DNA from: Pseudoxanthomonas gei
GTDB lineage: Bacteria > Pseudomonadota > Gammaproteobacteria > Xanthomonadales > Xanthomonadaceae
Direction of reading: 5' to 3'
Length of the DNA: 64,000 nucleotides
Assembly: GCF_010119615.1 (NCBI RefSeq)
Contig: NZ_QOVG01000012.1
Location: forward strand, 1-64,000
The notes under the pieces: generated by a model
What the model was told of the DNA's origin: nothing
Seen by the model: only the letters and a program-made list of their open reading frames with translations
Database searches by the model: none
Translations under genes and position numbers: made by a program
Shown: in pieces, positions 17,772-25,532 of the stretch
Layout: each line of letters opens with the position of its first letter
Numbering within the stretch: position 1 is the first letter of the stretch

Positions 17772-20060
17772 ATGTCCAGCAGCAATCACAACCCCGAGCC
17801 CCACGGTCGCGATCCCCGACTGCTTGCCCAGGCCCGCGAGATGGTGATTCCGCCGCTGGTCGATACCTTCGCCGTCGCACTGGGTCGTTTCGACGACGCG
17901 TTGTTTGATCGCGCCGAACGTGCCGGCAACTCGCAGATGGCGTTCCTGGATGCGATGCGCGAGTTGCGCCGCCGCCGCGATGAAATCATCCGCCGCTTCC
18001 GCAGCCACCTGGACAAAGCCTGGCAGTCGCTGGAGTCCGGCGATCCGCTTTCGGTGGAAGACGCACTGTCCGAGCCCACCACCTCCCTGAGTCTGGTCTC
18101 GGACCAGGAACTCGAGTCGCGACTTGCCGCGCGCAACCTGGCCAGCGTGATCATGCGCGACTGCAAGCAGGTGATCGTGCGACTGGATCGCCGGCTGGGT
18201 TGGATTGCGGGCAACCTGGTCCTGGACAACGACCACAATCCCATCGGCGCAGAACACATCGGTGTTGCCATCCACGAGGCATTCGCCACCTGCGAGCTGA
18301 GCCTTGAAGTAAGGCTGGTCGTGGTCAAGCTGTGCGAGCGCGACCTGGTGCCGGGCATCGGCCGCATTTACGAAGCGCTGGACCAGCGCCTGGTGCAGGC
18401 GGGTGTCATGCCCGAAATGCCGGCCGCCCGGGCGCCGGTGCGGACGCCAACGCGCGCGCCGGAACACGAGGCGATGGCCGACGAAGAGGACGAAACCAGT
18501 GCGCCGGCGTGGGCGGCCCGCTTCACCCATCGCATGGCCGGGATGAAGGGCGGCATGCAGGCCTCGATGGGCCAGGGCGGCTACAACGAAGGGCAGGGCA
18601 CCTATTCCGGTGGCGCCCAGGGCGTGCTGCTTGAAGCACTGCACCATCTGCTGCAGGAATCACGCGGCAACCGCGAGGCACCGCAGGCTAACCGGCCGAA
18701 CTCCGGCAGCGTGGACAACCGCGCACTGTCGCAACGCGAGATGCTGTCGGTGCTGTCGCTGCTGCAAAGCACCCCCAGTGCCACCCTGCGCGCGGCCATT
18801 GGCGACACCGGCGAGTCACTGGCCCAGCGCCTGAAGAGTGAAGTGCTGAGCGGCGCCACCCAGCTGGGCGTGGATCCGTCGACGGCACGGCTGGCGCCGG
18901 TGGATGAGGATGCGATCGACCTGGTCGGCATGCTGTTCGACGTGATGCTGGACGAGCGCGACCTGGAAGGCCGGCCGCGCGAACTGATCGGCCGGCTGGT
19001 GGTGCCCTTCGTCAAGGTCGCGCTGCTGGACCGCCGCATGTTCGTGCAGAAGACCCATCCGGCGCGCCGCCTGCTCAACGTGCTGGCCGAAGCCTGCGAA
19101 GGCAACAATGGCGAGAGCGCGGCCGAACGCACGCTGATGGCCAAGGTCGAGGAAGTGGTGGGCCGGCTGACGGCCGAATTCAACGAGAACCTGGCGATCT
19201 TCCTGACCCTGGAAGAGGAATTCCGTGATTTCCTCGGCCAGCACAAACGCCGCATCGAGATCGCCGAACGCCGCGCCGCCGAGATCCAGAGCGGACAGGA
19301 GCGCCTGGAGACAGCGCGCCTGCGCATGGCCCAGGAACTGTCGGCCCGCCTGGATGGGCGCCATGTGCCACAGGCCATCGACGACTTCATGCGCCAGCCC
19401 TGGGCCCACCACGTCACCATGACCGTGCTGCGCGAAGGCGAGAACGGCGATGGCCTGCGCGATGCGCTGGCCCTGGCCGATGGCGTGCTGGAGGAACTCA
19501 ACGAGGCCCAGCGACAGATCGTGGGCAAACCCTGGCTGCAGACCTGGCGTCCCTCGCTGCAGAAGGTGTTCGCCAGTGTCGGCATGAACCCCGATGCCGC
19601 CAGTTCGGCTGTCGATGCGCTGCACGACACGCTGCAGGCCGTGGCCGCCTCGCGCCCGGACCTGGAGAAGTCCTTGCCCGAACTGCCGCAGGTGGTGTTG
19701 CCCAAGGTCGCCGAGGACGATTCGCTTTCCATCCAGCTCGTTGGCGGCACCGATACGCTGGATTTCGACAGCACCGATGCCGATCATTTCCGTTCGCTGG
19801 CGATCGGCACCTGGCTGGATTTCATCGACAAGGACAACAAGGTGCAGGCCGGCAAGCTGTCGTGGGTCAGCCCCATTTCCTCGCGCCTGTTGTTCGTGAA
19901 TCGCCGCGGCGTCCGTTTCTGCGTGGCCTCGCCCGAAGAGCTGGCCATGATGGTGCGCATGGGCCGCCTGCGCACCCACCAGGACGAGGATGCCTTCGAC
20001 AGCGCCATGCAGGGCGTCATCCAGCGCCTGGACCCGGAGAAGGCAGCAGCCGGCGTCTGA
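17772..20060 (+). CDS. DUF1631 family protein, copy 2
   Basis: A 762-residue paralogue of the preceding gene. It shares HPARRLLNVLAEACEGN in the centre and the C-terminal module (IGTWLDFIDKDNKVQAGKLS, then WVSPISSRLLFVNRRG). The N-terminal halves are less alike, and copy 2 has an extra glycine-rich linker (GMKGGMQASMGQGGYNEG). I start it at the ATG at 17772, close to the family N terminus; a TTG lies two codons upstream. It is cytoplasmic by prediction and of unknown function. The C-terminal module may bind a ligand or another protein, an inference from its shape only. Confidence 0.87.
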   Translation: MSSSNHNPEPHGRDPRLLAQAREMVIPPLVDTFAVALGRFDDALFDRAERAGNSQMAFLDAMRELRRRRDEIIRRFRSHLDKAWQSLESGDPLSVEDALSEPTTSLSLVSDQELESRLAARNLASVIMRDCKQVIVRLDRRLGWIAGNLVLDNDHNPIGAEHIGVAIHEAFATCELSLEVRLVVVKLCERDLVPGIGRIYEALDQRLVQAGVMPEMPAARAPVRTPTRAPEHEAMADEEDETSAPAWAARFTHRMAGMKGGMQASMGQGGYNEGQGTYSGGAQGVLLEALHHLLQESRGNREAPQANRPNSGSVDNRALSQREMLSVLSLLQSTPSATLRAAIGDTGESLAQRLKSEVLSGATQLGVDPSTARLAPVDEDAIDLVGMLFDVMLDERDLEGRPRELIGRLVVPFVKVALLDRRMFVQKTHPARRLLNVLAEACEGNNGESAAERTLMAKVEEVVGRLTAEFNENLAIFLTLEEEFRDFLGQHKRRIEIAERRAAEIQSGQERLETARLRMAQELSARLDGRHVPQAIDDFMRQPWAHHVTMTVLREGENGDGLRDALALADGVLEELNEAQRQIVGKPWLQTWRPSLQKVFASVGMNPDAASSAVDALHDTLQAVAASRPDLEKSLPELPQVVLPKVAEDDSLSIQLVGGTDTLDFDSTDADHFRSLAIGTWLDFIDKDNKVQAGKLSWVSPISSRLLFVNRRGVRFCVASPEELAMMVRMGRLRTHQDEDAFDSAMQGVIQRLDPEKAAAGV

Positions 20061-20245
20061 GTCCCGGAGCTGCTCCGGCCAAGCCGGTCGAATAAGCCGC
20101 CGTTTCGCGATCCCCCCATTGCAGACCGGGTGCATTTCCGCCGCCGCCAACGTGCCGGCCTGCCATGGGCTTTCAGCCGTGGCCCGTCTGCAACCCCTTC
20201 GCTTTGCTAGCATCGGCAGTCTGGAATCCGACCGGTGAGGGGAAT

Positions 20246-21343
20246 ATGGCGATTGAAGTGCTGGTGCTGAAGGAAGTCGCGGCGGGTGAACGTCGCGTGG
20301 CCGCCACTCCCGAAACAGTCAAGAAGCTCGTTGCCACCGGCGCCAGCATCAAGGTCGAGAGTGGCGCGGGCCGGAGTGCCGGATTCGTCGACCAGGCCTA
20401 CCTCGATGCCGGTGCCCAGCTGGCGACCGCTGAAACCCCCGCCCAGGCCGACCTGGTGCTGTGCGTGCAGGCTCCCGACCCCGCTGCGATCAGCCAGCTG
20501 AAACAGGGCGCCACGGTGGTGGGGATGCTGCAGCCGGACGCCGACGCCCAGCGCGCCGAGGCATTCAAGGCGCGCGGCATCGTCGCTTTTCCGCTTGAGA
20601 AGCTTCCGCGCACCACGCGCGCGCAGTCGATGGACGTGCTCAGTTCGCAGGCCGGCATGGCCGGCTACAAGGCGGTGCTGATCGCCGCGCAACTGGCGCC
20701 GCGATTCTTTCCGATGCTGACCACCGCCGCCGGCACCATCCGTCCGTCCAAGGTATTGATCGTCGGCGCCGGCGTGGCCGGACTGCAGGCCATTGCCACC
20801 ACCAAGCGCCTGGGCGCGCAGGTCGAAGGCTTCGACGTGCGCCCGGAGACCCGCGAGCAGATCGAGTCGCTGGGTGGCAAGTTCCTGGACCTGGGCGTGA
20901 GCGCGGCGGGCGAGGGCGGCTATGCGCGCCAGCTCACCGACGAGGAGCGCGCCGAGCAGCAGCGCCGCCTGGCTGAACACCTGAAAGGCATCGACGTAGT
21001 GGTCTGCACCGCCGCCGTGCCCGGACGCCCGGCGCCCAAGATCATCACCATGCCCATGGTCGAGGCGATGAAGCCGGGGAGCGTGATCGTGGACCTGGCC
21101 GCCGAAACCGGCGGCAACTGCGAAGCGACCCGACCGGGAGAAACCATCGAGCTCAACGGCGTGACCGTGGCCGGCCCGCTCAACCTGGCCAGCATGGGTG
21201 CCGTGCATGCCAGCGAAATGTATTCGCGCAACGTCTACAACTTCGTCGCACTGTTCCTGAAGGAAGGTGCGATCAACTTCGACTGGAATGATGAGCTGCT
21301 GGCGAAGACTAGGTGGCCGGAAGCGGTAGTGGCTACCCAGTAG
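20246..21343 (+). CDS. pntAA: NAD(P) transhydrogenase alpha subunit, part 1
   Basis: A 365-residue soluble NAD(H)-binding domain I of proton-translocating transhydrogenase, which couples the proton gradient to hydride transfer from NADH to NADP+. It has the KEVAAGERRVAATPETVKKL start, SSQAGMAGYKAV, and the NAD-binding VLIVGAGVAGLQAIATTKRL. The split form (alpha divided into two polypeptides) is usual in many proteobacteria. A good GAGGGG Shine-Dalgarno precedes the ATG. Unusually, the second alpha part and the beta subunit do not follow directly but lie 1.9 kb downstream, beyond an opposite-strand sigma module. Confidence 0.95.
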   Translation: MAIEVLVLKEVAAGERRVAATPETVKKLVATGASIKVESGAGRSAGFVDQAYLDAGAQLATAETPAQADLVLCVQAPDPAAISQLKQGATVVGMLQPDADAQRAEAFKARGIVAFPLEKLPRTTRAQSMDVLSSQAGMAGYKAVLIAAQLAPRFFPMLTTAAGTIRPSKVLIVGAGVAGLQAIATTKRLGAQVEGFDVRPETREQIESLGGKFLDLGVSAAGEGGYARQLTDEERAEQQRRLAEHLKGIDVVVCTAAVPGRPAPKIITMPMVEAMKPGSVIVDLAAETGGNCEATRPGETIELNGVTVAGPLNLASMGAVHASEMYSRNVYNFVALFLKEGAINFDWNDELLAKTRWPEAVVATQ

Positions 21344-21496
21344 TTCGGCGCGACATTTAGGGCTATATAAGACTTAGGCTCGCAACCTATACAGGCGCGC
21401 CTTAGAGCTTGTGGCCGCAATCATGCGTAGCCAGCAGCATCCGCTACCGAATGATCGATCCTGCTTGGGTGCCGACACGCATCGTCATTCACGTTC

Positions 21497-21523
21497 GGCG
21501 CAATGCCCTTCGGTTATTGCGCC
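21497..21523. repeat. REP-like hairpin repeat A
   Basis: A perfect 8-bp stem (GGCGCAAT / ATTGCGCC) with an 11-base loop is followed by CCTACG. Hairpins of this form with a CCTACG tail occur as dispersed intergenic repeats in many proteobacteria. A second hairpin with the same tail lies 70 bases away. Confidence 0.65.
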
Positions 21524-21574
21524 CTACGCCAGCTTTCGACGGAGCGCCTTCCGGCAACTGCGGCATCCCCTGCC

Positions 21575-21592
21575 GGCGGGCCGGGGCCCGCC
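21575..21592. repeat. REP-like hairpin repeat B
   Basis: A GGCGGGCC / GGCCCGCC 8-bp perfect stem with a 2-base loop is followed by CTACG, the same tail as repeat A. It ends 8 bases before the stop of the oppositely oriented DUF3106 gene, so it may also serve as its transcription end. Confidence 0.65.
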
Positions 21593-21600
21593 CTACGCAA

Positions 21601-22035
21601 TTACGGATGTGCCGGCGGTGATTTCGGCGTGTTGTTCTGTACCCAGGCCTTGCGCTGCTCGGCCGTCATCGCCCTCCACTCGTCGCGAAGCTGCTTGCGC
21701 TGCCCCGGCGACAGCGACTTCATGCGCTCGAACAGGGCGCGTGCTTCCTCGCGTTGATGCGGTTTCATGCCTTCGAACCGGCGCATGCCCTTGCGGGCCT
21801 GCTGGCGCTGTTCGGGGGTCATGGCCTGCCAGCGGCGCGCGTGCTCCAGCATCCTGGGGCGCTCGGTGGGATCGGCGTTCCAGCGCTCGCGAACCGGTGC
21901 GATCAAGGCTTCGCGTTGCTGGGAAGTCAGCTTGTCCCATTCGGGCAGTGGCTGCGCCGGCGTCGACTGCGCAAACGAATTGCCGGCAAGCAACAGCATG
22001 CCCAGCGTCGCGGCGCGAAAGAAAGTGGTCTTCAT
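21601..22035 (-). CDS. Secreted DUF3106-domain protein
   Basis: A 144-residue exported protein. A clear signal peptide (MKTTFFRAATLGMLLLAGNS, cleavage near FAQS) is followed by a highly charged helical repeat region rich in Q, R and E (LTSQQREALIAPVRERW, MTPEQRQQARKGMRRF, LSPGQRKQLRDEWRAM). This repeated 'tPeqRqqar' pattern is typical of DUF3106. The function is unknown. It is the last gene of a sigma-factor module and starts 4 bases after the stop of the membrane protein gene. Confidence 0.85.
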   Translation of the reverse strand: MKTTFFRAATLGMLLLAGNSFAQSTPAQPLPEWDKLTSQQREALIAPVRERWNADPTERPRMLEHARRWQAMTPEQRQQARKGMRRFEGMKPHQREEARALFERMKSLSPGQRKQLRDEWRAMTAEQRKAWVQNNTPKSPPAHP

Positions 22036-22039
22036 GCAG

Positions 22040-22408
22040 TTACTCCATTGCCAGCGGCGCAGCTTCCGAAGAAGCCAGCCACACGTAAAGGTCGGGACTT
22101 TCGTCCAGCGTTGCCAAGGTCTCGGTATAACCGGCATCGCTGCTGGCGGCAGCCATGGGCGGTGCCTCGGTGGCGGGCCCGGAGCCCGGCAGCAACTGCA
22201 CGCCCAGACCCACGGCGAGCACTGCCGACAGCGCGGTCGCGGTGACCCAGCGCCAGGCATGCCCGCGTCGTGGCGCAGCCTGCGCGGCGTGGCGCGCCGC
22301 GCGCAGGCGCGCGAGCGTCTGCGGCGAGAGGCTGGATACGGCCGTGGCATGCAACTGGCGCATGTCGTGGTCGAACTTCTGCTCCTTTTCGTCGATCCCC
22401 GTATTCAT
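22040..22408 (-). CDS. Single-pass membrane protein beside ECF sigma factor (DUF3619-like)
   Basis: A 122-residue protein with a cytoplasmic N-terminal segment (about 50 residues, with SPQTLARLRAARHAAQAAPR), one transmembrane helix (about residues 53-76) and a short acidic C-terminal part. This resembles the DUF3619 proteins that sit between sigma-factor and DUF3106 genes. Its topology and its ATGA overlap with the sigma-factor stop make it a candidate anti-sigma factor, but no zinc-binding anti-sigma motif is present. The role is inferred from context. Confidence 0.72.
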   Translation of the reverse strand: MNTGIDEKEQKFDHDMRQLHATAVSSLSPQTLARLRAARHAAQAAPRRGHAWRWVTATALSAVLAVGLGVQLLPGSGPATEAPPMAAASSDAGYTETLATLDESPDLYVWLASSEAAPLAME

Positions 22409-22983
22409 CGGAAATCCTCCATTTGTTTCTGCAAGGCGCCGCGCGCGCGCGACAGGTGGGTCTTGACCGAGCCTTCCGAACATCCCATGGCACGGGCGGT
22501 GTCGGCGACGTCGAGTTCTTCCAGCACCCTCAGGGTGAAGGCTTCGCGCTGGCGGGCCGGAAGAGTGCGCAGCGCAACCGTCAATCTTGAATAGGCTTCA
22601 CGCTGGTCGTGCGAGCGCGAAGGTCCTGCGGCCGAGTCGGCCCAGTCAGCGAGGCTGTCTTCGCTGCGTTCGTTGGGTGGGGCGAAGAAACGCAGCCTGA
22701 AATTGCCACGGCGCTGGATGTCCACGATCTTGCGTCGCAGGATGCTCCAGAACAACGGCGTCCATTCCTCGGCGGGGCGTTGGCGATAACCCAGCATCTT
22801 CATCATTGCTTCCTGCACTGCATCCAGGGCGTCGTCGCGGCTGCGCAGGCCGGCCTCGGCGAAGCGGAACGCGCGGGTGCCGACTTCGGCCAGAAACAGC
22901 TCCAGCGTCGCTGCCACTTGGCGCGGCGTGCTTTCGAGGGGCTGATCGAGGTCGGCCTGGTTTAGGTTCGGACTCACCAGCAC
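22405..22983 (-). CDS. ECF-type RNA polymerase sigma factor
   Basis: A 192-residue sigma-70 family protein. Region 2 spans RDDALDAVQEAMMKMLGYRQ to the WTPLFWSILRRKIVDIQRRG promoter-melting helix. Region 4 has LPARQREAFTLRVLEELDVA followed by the HTH MGCSEGSVKTHLSRARGALQ. It should direct RNA polymerase to a small regulon that probably includes its own operon. The start is GTG at 22983; a second GTG two codons in is possible. It is divergent from pntAB and overlaps the membrane protein gene by 4 bases. Confidence 0.9.
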   Translation of the reverse strand: MLVSPNLNQADLDQPLESTPRQVAATLELFLAEVGTRAFRFAEAGLRSRDDALDAVQEAMMKMLGYRQRPAEEWTPLFWSILRRKIVDIQRRGNFRLRFFAPPNERSEDSLADWADSAAGPSRSHDQREAYSRLTVALRTLPARQREAFTLRVLEELDVADTARAMGCSEGSVKTHLSRARGALQKQMEDFR

Positions 22984-23234
22984 AGCTTAGTGCCTGTGGT
23001 CCGGGAGGCCGTCAAGATCACCGCCTCGTACGCCAACAGCGTATCTGCAATATCGGGCAGGGACATGCGGGGCAGGATGGCCTGGTACCTCGTCGGTCTG
23101 TATTTCATCGCGGCCTGCTCCGACTCGGGTTCAGGGGGGCAAACGCATCAAGCGGCCATGGGTTGACCCAAGTGCCAACGGATTCAGTGCGCGGTTATGA
23201 TGCGGGCAGGGCGCAGTGCCCTGGGAGAGAATGG

Positions 23235-23546
23235 ATGAGCGACGGTTTCGTGGCCTTGTACATCTTCATGCTGGCGGCCATTGCCGGCCACGTGATCATT
23301 TCGCGGGTGCCGGTGATCCTGCATACCCCGCTGATGTCGGGCTCCAACTTCATCCACGGCATCGTCCTGATCGGCGCCATGATCGTGCTCGGGCACGCCG
23401 ACACCACCCTTGAGAAGGTGATCGGCTTCATCGCCGTGCTGCTGGGCGCGGGCAACGCCGCTGGCGGCTACGTGGTGACCGAACGCATGCTGGACATGTT
23501 CAAGTCTTCCAAGAAGCCCGCCATCAAGCCGGAGGCCCAGCCATGA
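23235..23546 (+). CDS. pntAB: NAD(P) transhydrogenase alpha subunit, part 2
   Basis: A 103-residue membrane protein with three hydrophobic helices (FVALYIFMLAAIAGHVIIS, FIHGIVLIGAMIVLGHA, VIGFIAVLLGAGNAAGGYVV). It forms part of membrane domain II of the proton channel. GGGAGAGA precedes the ATG at 23235. It overlaps pntB by 4 bases (ATGA). It probably has its own promoter in the 251-base gap to the divergent sigma gene, because pntAA lies on the far side of that module. Confidence 0.93.
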   Translation: MSDGFVALYIFMLAAIAGHVIISRVPVILHTPLMSGSNFIHGIVLIGAMIVLGHADTTLEKVIGFIAVLLGAGNAAGGYVVTERMLDMFKSSKKPAIKPEAQP

Positions 23547-24949
23547 GCTGGATCACGCCGGAAGTGCTGGCGAACTTCGTCAAGCTGAGCTACCTGGTCG
23601 CCGCGACCCTGTTCCTGCTGGGCCTGCAGCGCATGGCCTCGCCCATGACCGCGCGCAGCGGCATCCGCTGGGCCGGCCTGGGCATGCTGATCGCCACCGC
23701 CGCCACTTTCCTGCTGCCGGAACTGCACAACCACCTGCTGATCTTCACCGCGGTGGCCATCGGCACCACGGCGGCCTGGATCTCGGCCAACCGCGTGGCG
23801 ATCACCGACATGCCGCAGATGGTGGCCCTGTACAACGGCATGGGCGGCGGCTCGGCGGCGGCCATCGGCGCCGTGGAACTGCTGCGGTATTCGGCCCACG
23901 GCGGCTCGCCGTCGAAGGTCACGCTGCTGCTGGCCGTGATCGGTGCGCTGATCGGCGCCGTATCGCTGTCCGGTTCCATCATCGCCTGGGCCAAGCTCGA
24001 CGGACGCATGGACAAGCGCTACACCTTCGCCGGCCAGCAGTGGTTCAACGCGGCGGTTGCAGTGGCTGCGGTGGTGCTGGGCGGCATGGCCATGTGGACG
24101 CTGCAGACGCCCTGGATCATCGCGTTCTTCGTGGTGGCGTTGGCCCTGGGCATCCTGATGACGCTGCCCATCGGCGGTGCCGACATGCCGGTGGTGATCT
24201 CGCTGTACAACGCCTTCACCGGCCTGGCCGTGGCGTTCGAAGGCTATGTGCTGGGCATCGAGACTCTGATCATCGCCGGCATGATGGTGGGCGCGGCGGG
24301 CATGCTGCTGACCAGGTTGATGGCCAAGGCGATGAACCGGCCCATCAGCGGCGTGCTGTTTTCCAACTTCGGCGGCAGCAGCGGCGAGATGCAGGAAATC
24401 AGCGGGTCGCAGAAGCCGATCGAGGCCGGCGACGTGGCGGCGATGATGGCCTTTGCCGAACGCGTCGTGATCGTTCCCGGTTACGGCCTGGCGGTCGCCC
24501 AGGCCCAGCACAAGATCTGGGAACTGGCGCAGAAGCTGATGGAGCGCGGGGTCAAGGTGAAGTTCGCCATCCACCCGGTAGCCGGGCGCATGCCGGGCCA
24601 CATGAACGTCCTGCTGGCCGAGGCCGGCGTGCCTTACGACCTGATCGCGGACATGGACGACGTCAATCCCGAGTTCCCCAACACCGACGTGTCGCTGGTG
24701 ATCGGCGCCAATGACGTGGTGAATCCCGTCGCCAGGACCGACCCGGCCAGCCCGATCTACGGCATGCCGATCCTGGACGTGGTCAATTCAAGGAACACCA
24801 TCGTCATCAAGCGTGGCAAGGGCACCGGTTTTGCCGGCATTGAAAATGCGCTGTTCTACGCCGACAACACCCGCATGCTGTACGGCGATGGCGCAGAGAT
24901 GGCCAGCGCGCTGGTCAGCGAACTGAAGGCGCTGGACGGCGGCCACTGA
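23543..24949 (+). CDS. pntB: NAD(P) transhydrogenase beta subunit
   Basis: A 468-residue inner-membrane protein. The first two-thirds carry eight or nine helices of domain II. The C-terminal domain III binds NADP(H), visible as VIVPGYGLAVAQAQHKIWEL, FAIHPVAGRMPGHMNVLLAE, NTDVSLVIGANDVVNP and IVIKRGKGTGFAGIEN. It completes the proton-pumping transhydrogenase with the two alpha polypeptides. Length and motifs are normal. A hairpin follows the stop. Confidence 0.96.
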   Translation: MSWITPEVLANFVKLSYLVAATLFLLGLQRMASPMTARSGIRWAGLGMLIATAATFLLPELHNHLLIFTAVAIGTTAAWISANRVAITDMPQMVALYNGMGGGSAAAIGAVELLRYSAHGGSPSKVTLLLAVIGALIGAVSLSGSIIAWAKLDGRMDKRYTFAGQQWFNAAVAVAAVVLGGMAMWTLQTPWIIAFFVVALALGILMTLPIGGADMPVVISLYNAFTGLAVAFEGYVLGIETLIIAGMMVGAAGMLLTRLMAKAMNRPISGVLFSNFGGSSGEMQEISGSQKPIEAGDVAAMMAFAERVVIVPGYGLAVAQAQHKIWELAQKLMERGVKVKFAIHPVAGRMPGHMNVLLAEAGVPYDLIADMDDVNPEFPNTDVSLVIGANDVVNPVARTDPASPIYGMPILDVVNSRNTIVIKRGKGTGFAGIENALFYADNTRMLYGDGAEMASALVSELKALDGGH

Positions 24950-24988
24950 GGCTGGCCTGCGCCCTCGTCAGCGGCCTTGGATAATCAG

Positions 24989-25009
24989 GCCGCCCGCTCA
25001 GCGGGCGGC
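24989..25009. terminator. Hairpin between pntB and the next gene
   Basis: A perfect 9-bp stem (GCCGCCCGC / GCGGGCGGC) with a TCA loop; the loop is the complement of the stop codon of the opposite-strand membrane protein gene. It probably serves convergent transcription from both sides. Confidence 0.55.
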
Positions 25010-25417
25010 AAACGCCGCGACTGCGAGGGAGACCACCATCCACAGCCGGTCCAGCGGATGGTTGGCCAAGCTTGCCAGCGTCCATGCATAGGCGCTGCCC
25101 AGCTTCCACGCGGAATCCCAGGGGTTAAGCCCCATCGAGAATCCTATCTGGGTAGCGGCAACCACCCAGTTGACCAGCACGATGATCGCCAGGGTGGCCA
25201 GCGCCGCGGCCAGTGAACGGCCCAGGCTGCGCGGCATGCCGCCCAGCCTGAGCATGCACGCACACGTCAGCGCGGCCGCGATGGCCATCCAGCCGCAGGA
25301 GCGTTGCAGGTAGAGCGCAGCCAGCACCCAGGCCAGGGCGATGCAGCTGCCGCCCAGCAGCAACAGGGCGGGTGCGACCCAGCGTGCGGGGCGATGGGCT
25401 CGGATTGGTTGCTGCAT
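24998..25417 (-). CDS. Small multi-pass membrane protein
   Basis: A 139-residue hydrophobic protein with about four predicted helices (APALLLLGGSCIALAWVLAA, GWMAIAAALTCACML, LAAALATLAIIVLVNWVVAA, LDRLWMVVSLAVAAFA). No enzymatic motif or known family was recognised. It ends inside the hairpin that follows pntB and is separated from the downstream TonB receptor gene by 115 bases and that gene's terminator. The function is unknown. Confidence 0.68.
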   Translation of the reverse strand: MQQPIRAHRPARWVAPALLLLGGSCIALAWVLAALYLQRSCGWMAIAAALTCACMLRLGGMPRSLGRSLAAALATLAIIVLVNWVVAATQIGFSMGLNPWDSAWKLGSAYAWTLASLANHPLDRLWMVVSLAVAAFAAR

Positions 25418-25482
25418 GGATACTCCCGGGTGACCACACAGGATACTGTGCCGTCCGCACGAACCCGTCGTGACCCAAGGAA

Positions 25483-25506
25483 AAGGCCGGATGGATGCCC
25501 GGCCTT
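25483..25506 (-). terminator. Intrinsic terminator after TonB receptor 1
   Basis: On the minus strand an 8-bp stem (AAGGCCGG / CCGGCCTT) with an 8-base loop is followed by TTTTCCTT. It lies about 26 bases after the receptor stop. Confidence 0.8.
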
Positions 25507-25532
25507 GGCCTCATGCAGGACGCAGCCGCGGC

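Noticed and set aside
15368-20060. Annotation of the DUF1631 proteins as thymidine phosphorylases
   Set aside because: No phosphorylase motif is visible; that label is probably a database propagation error.
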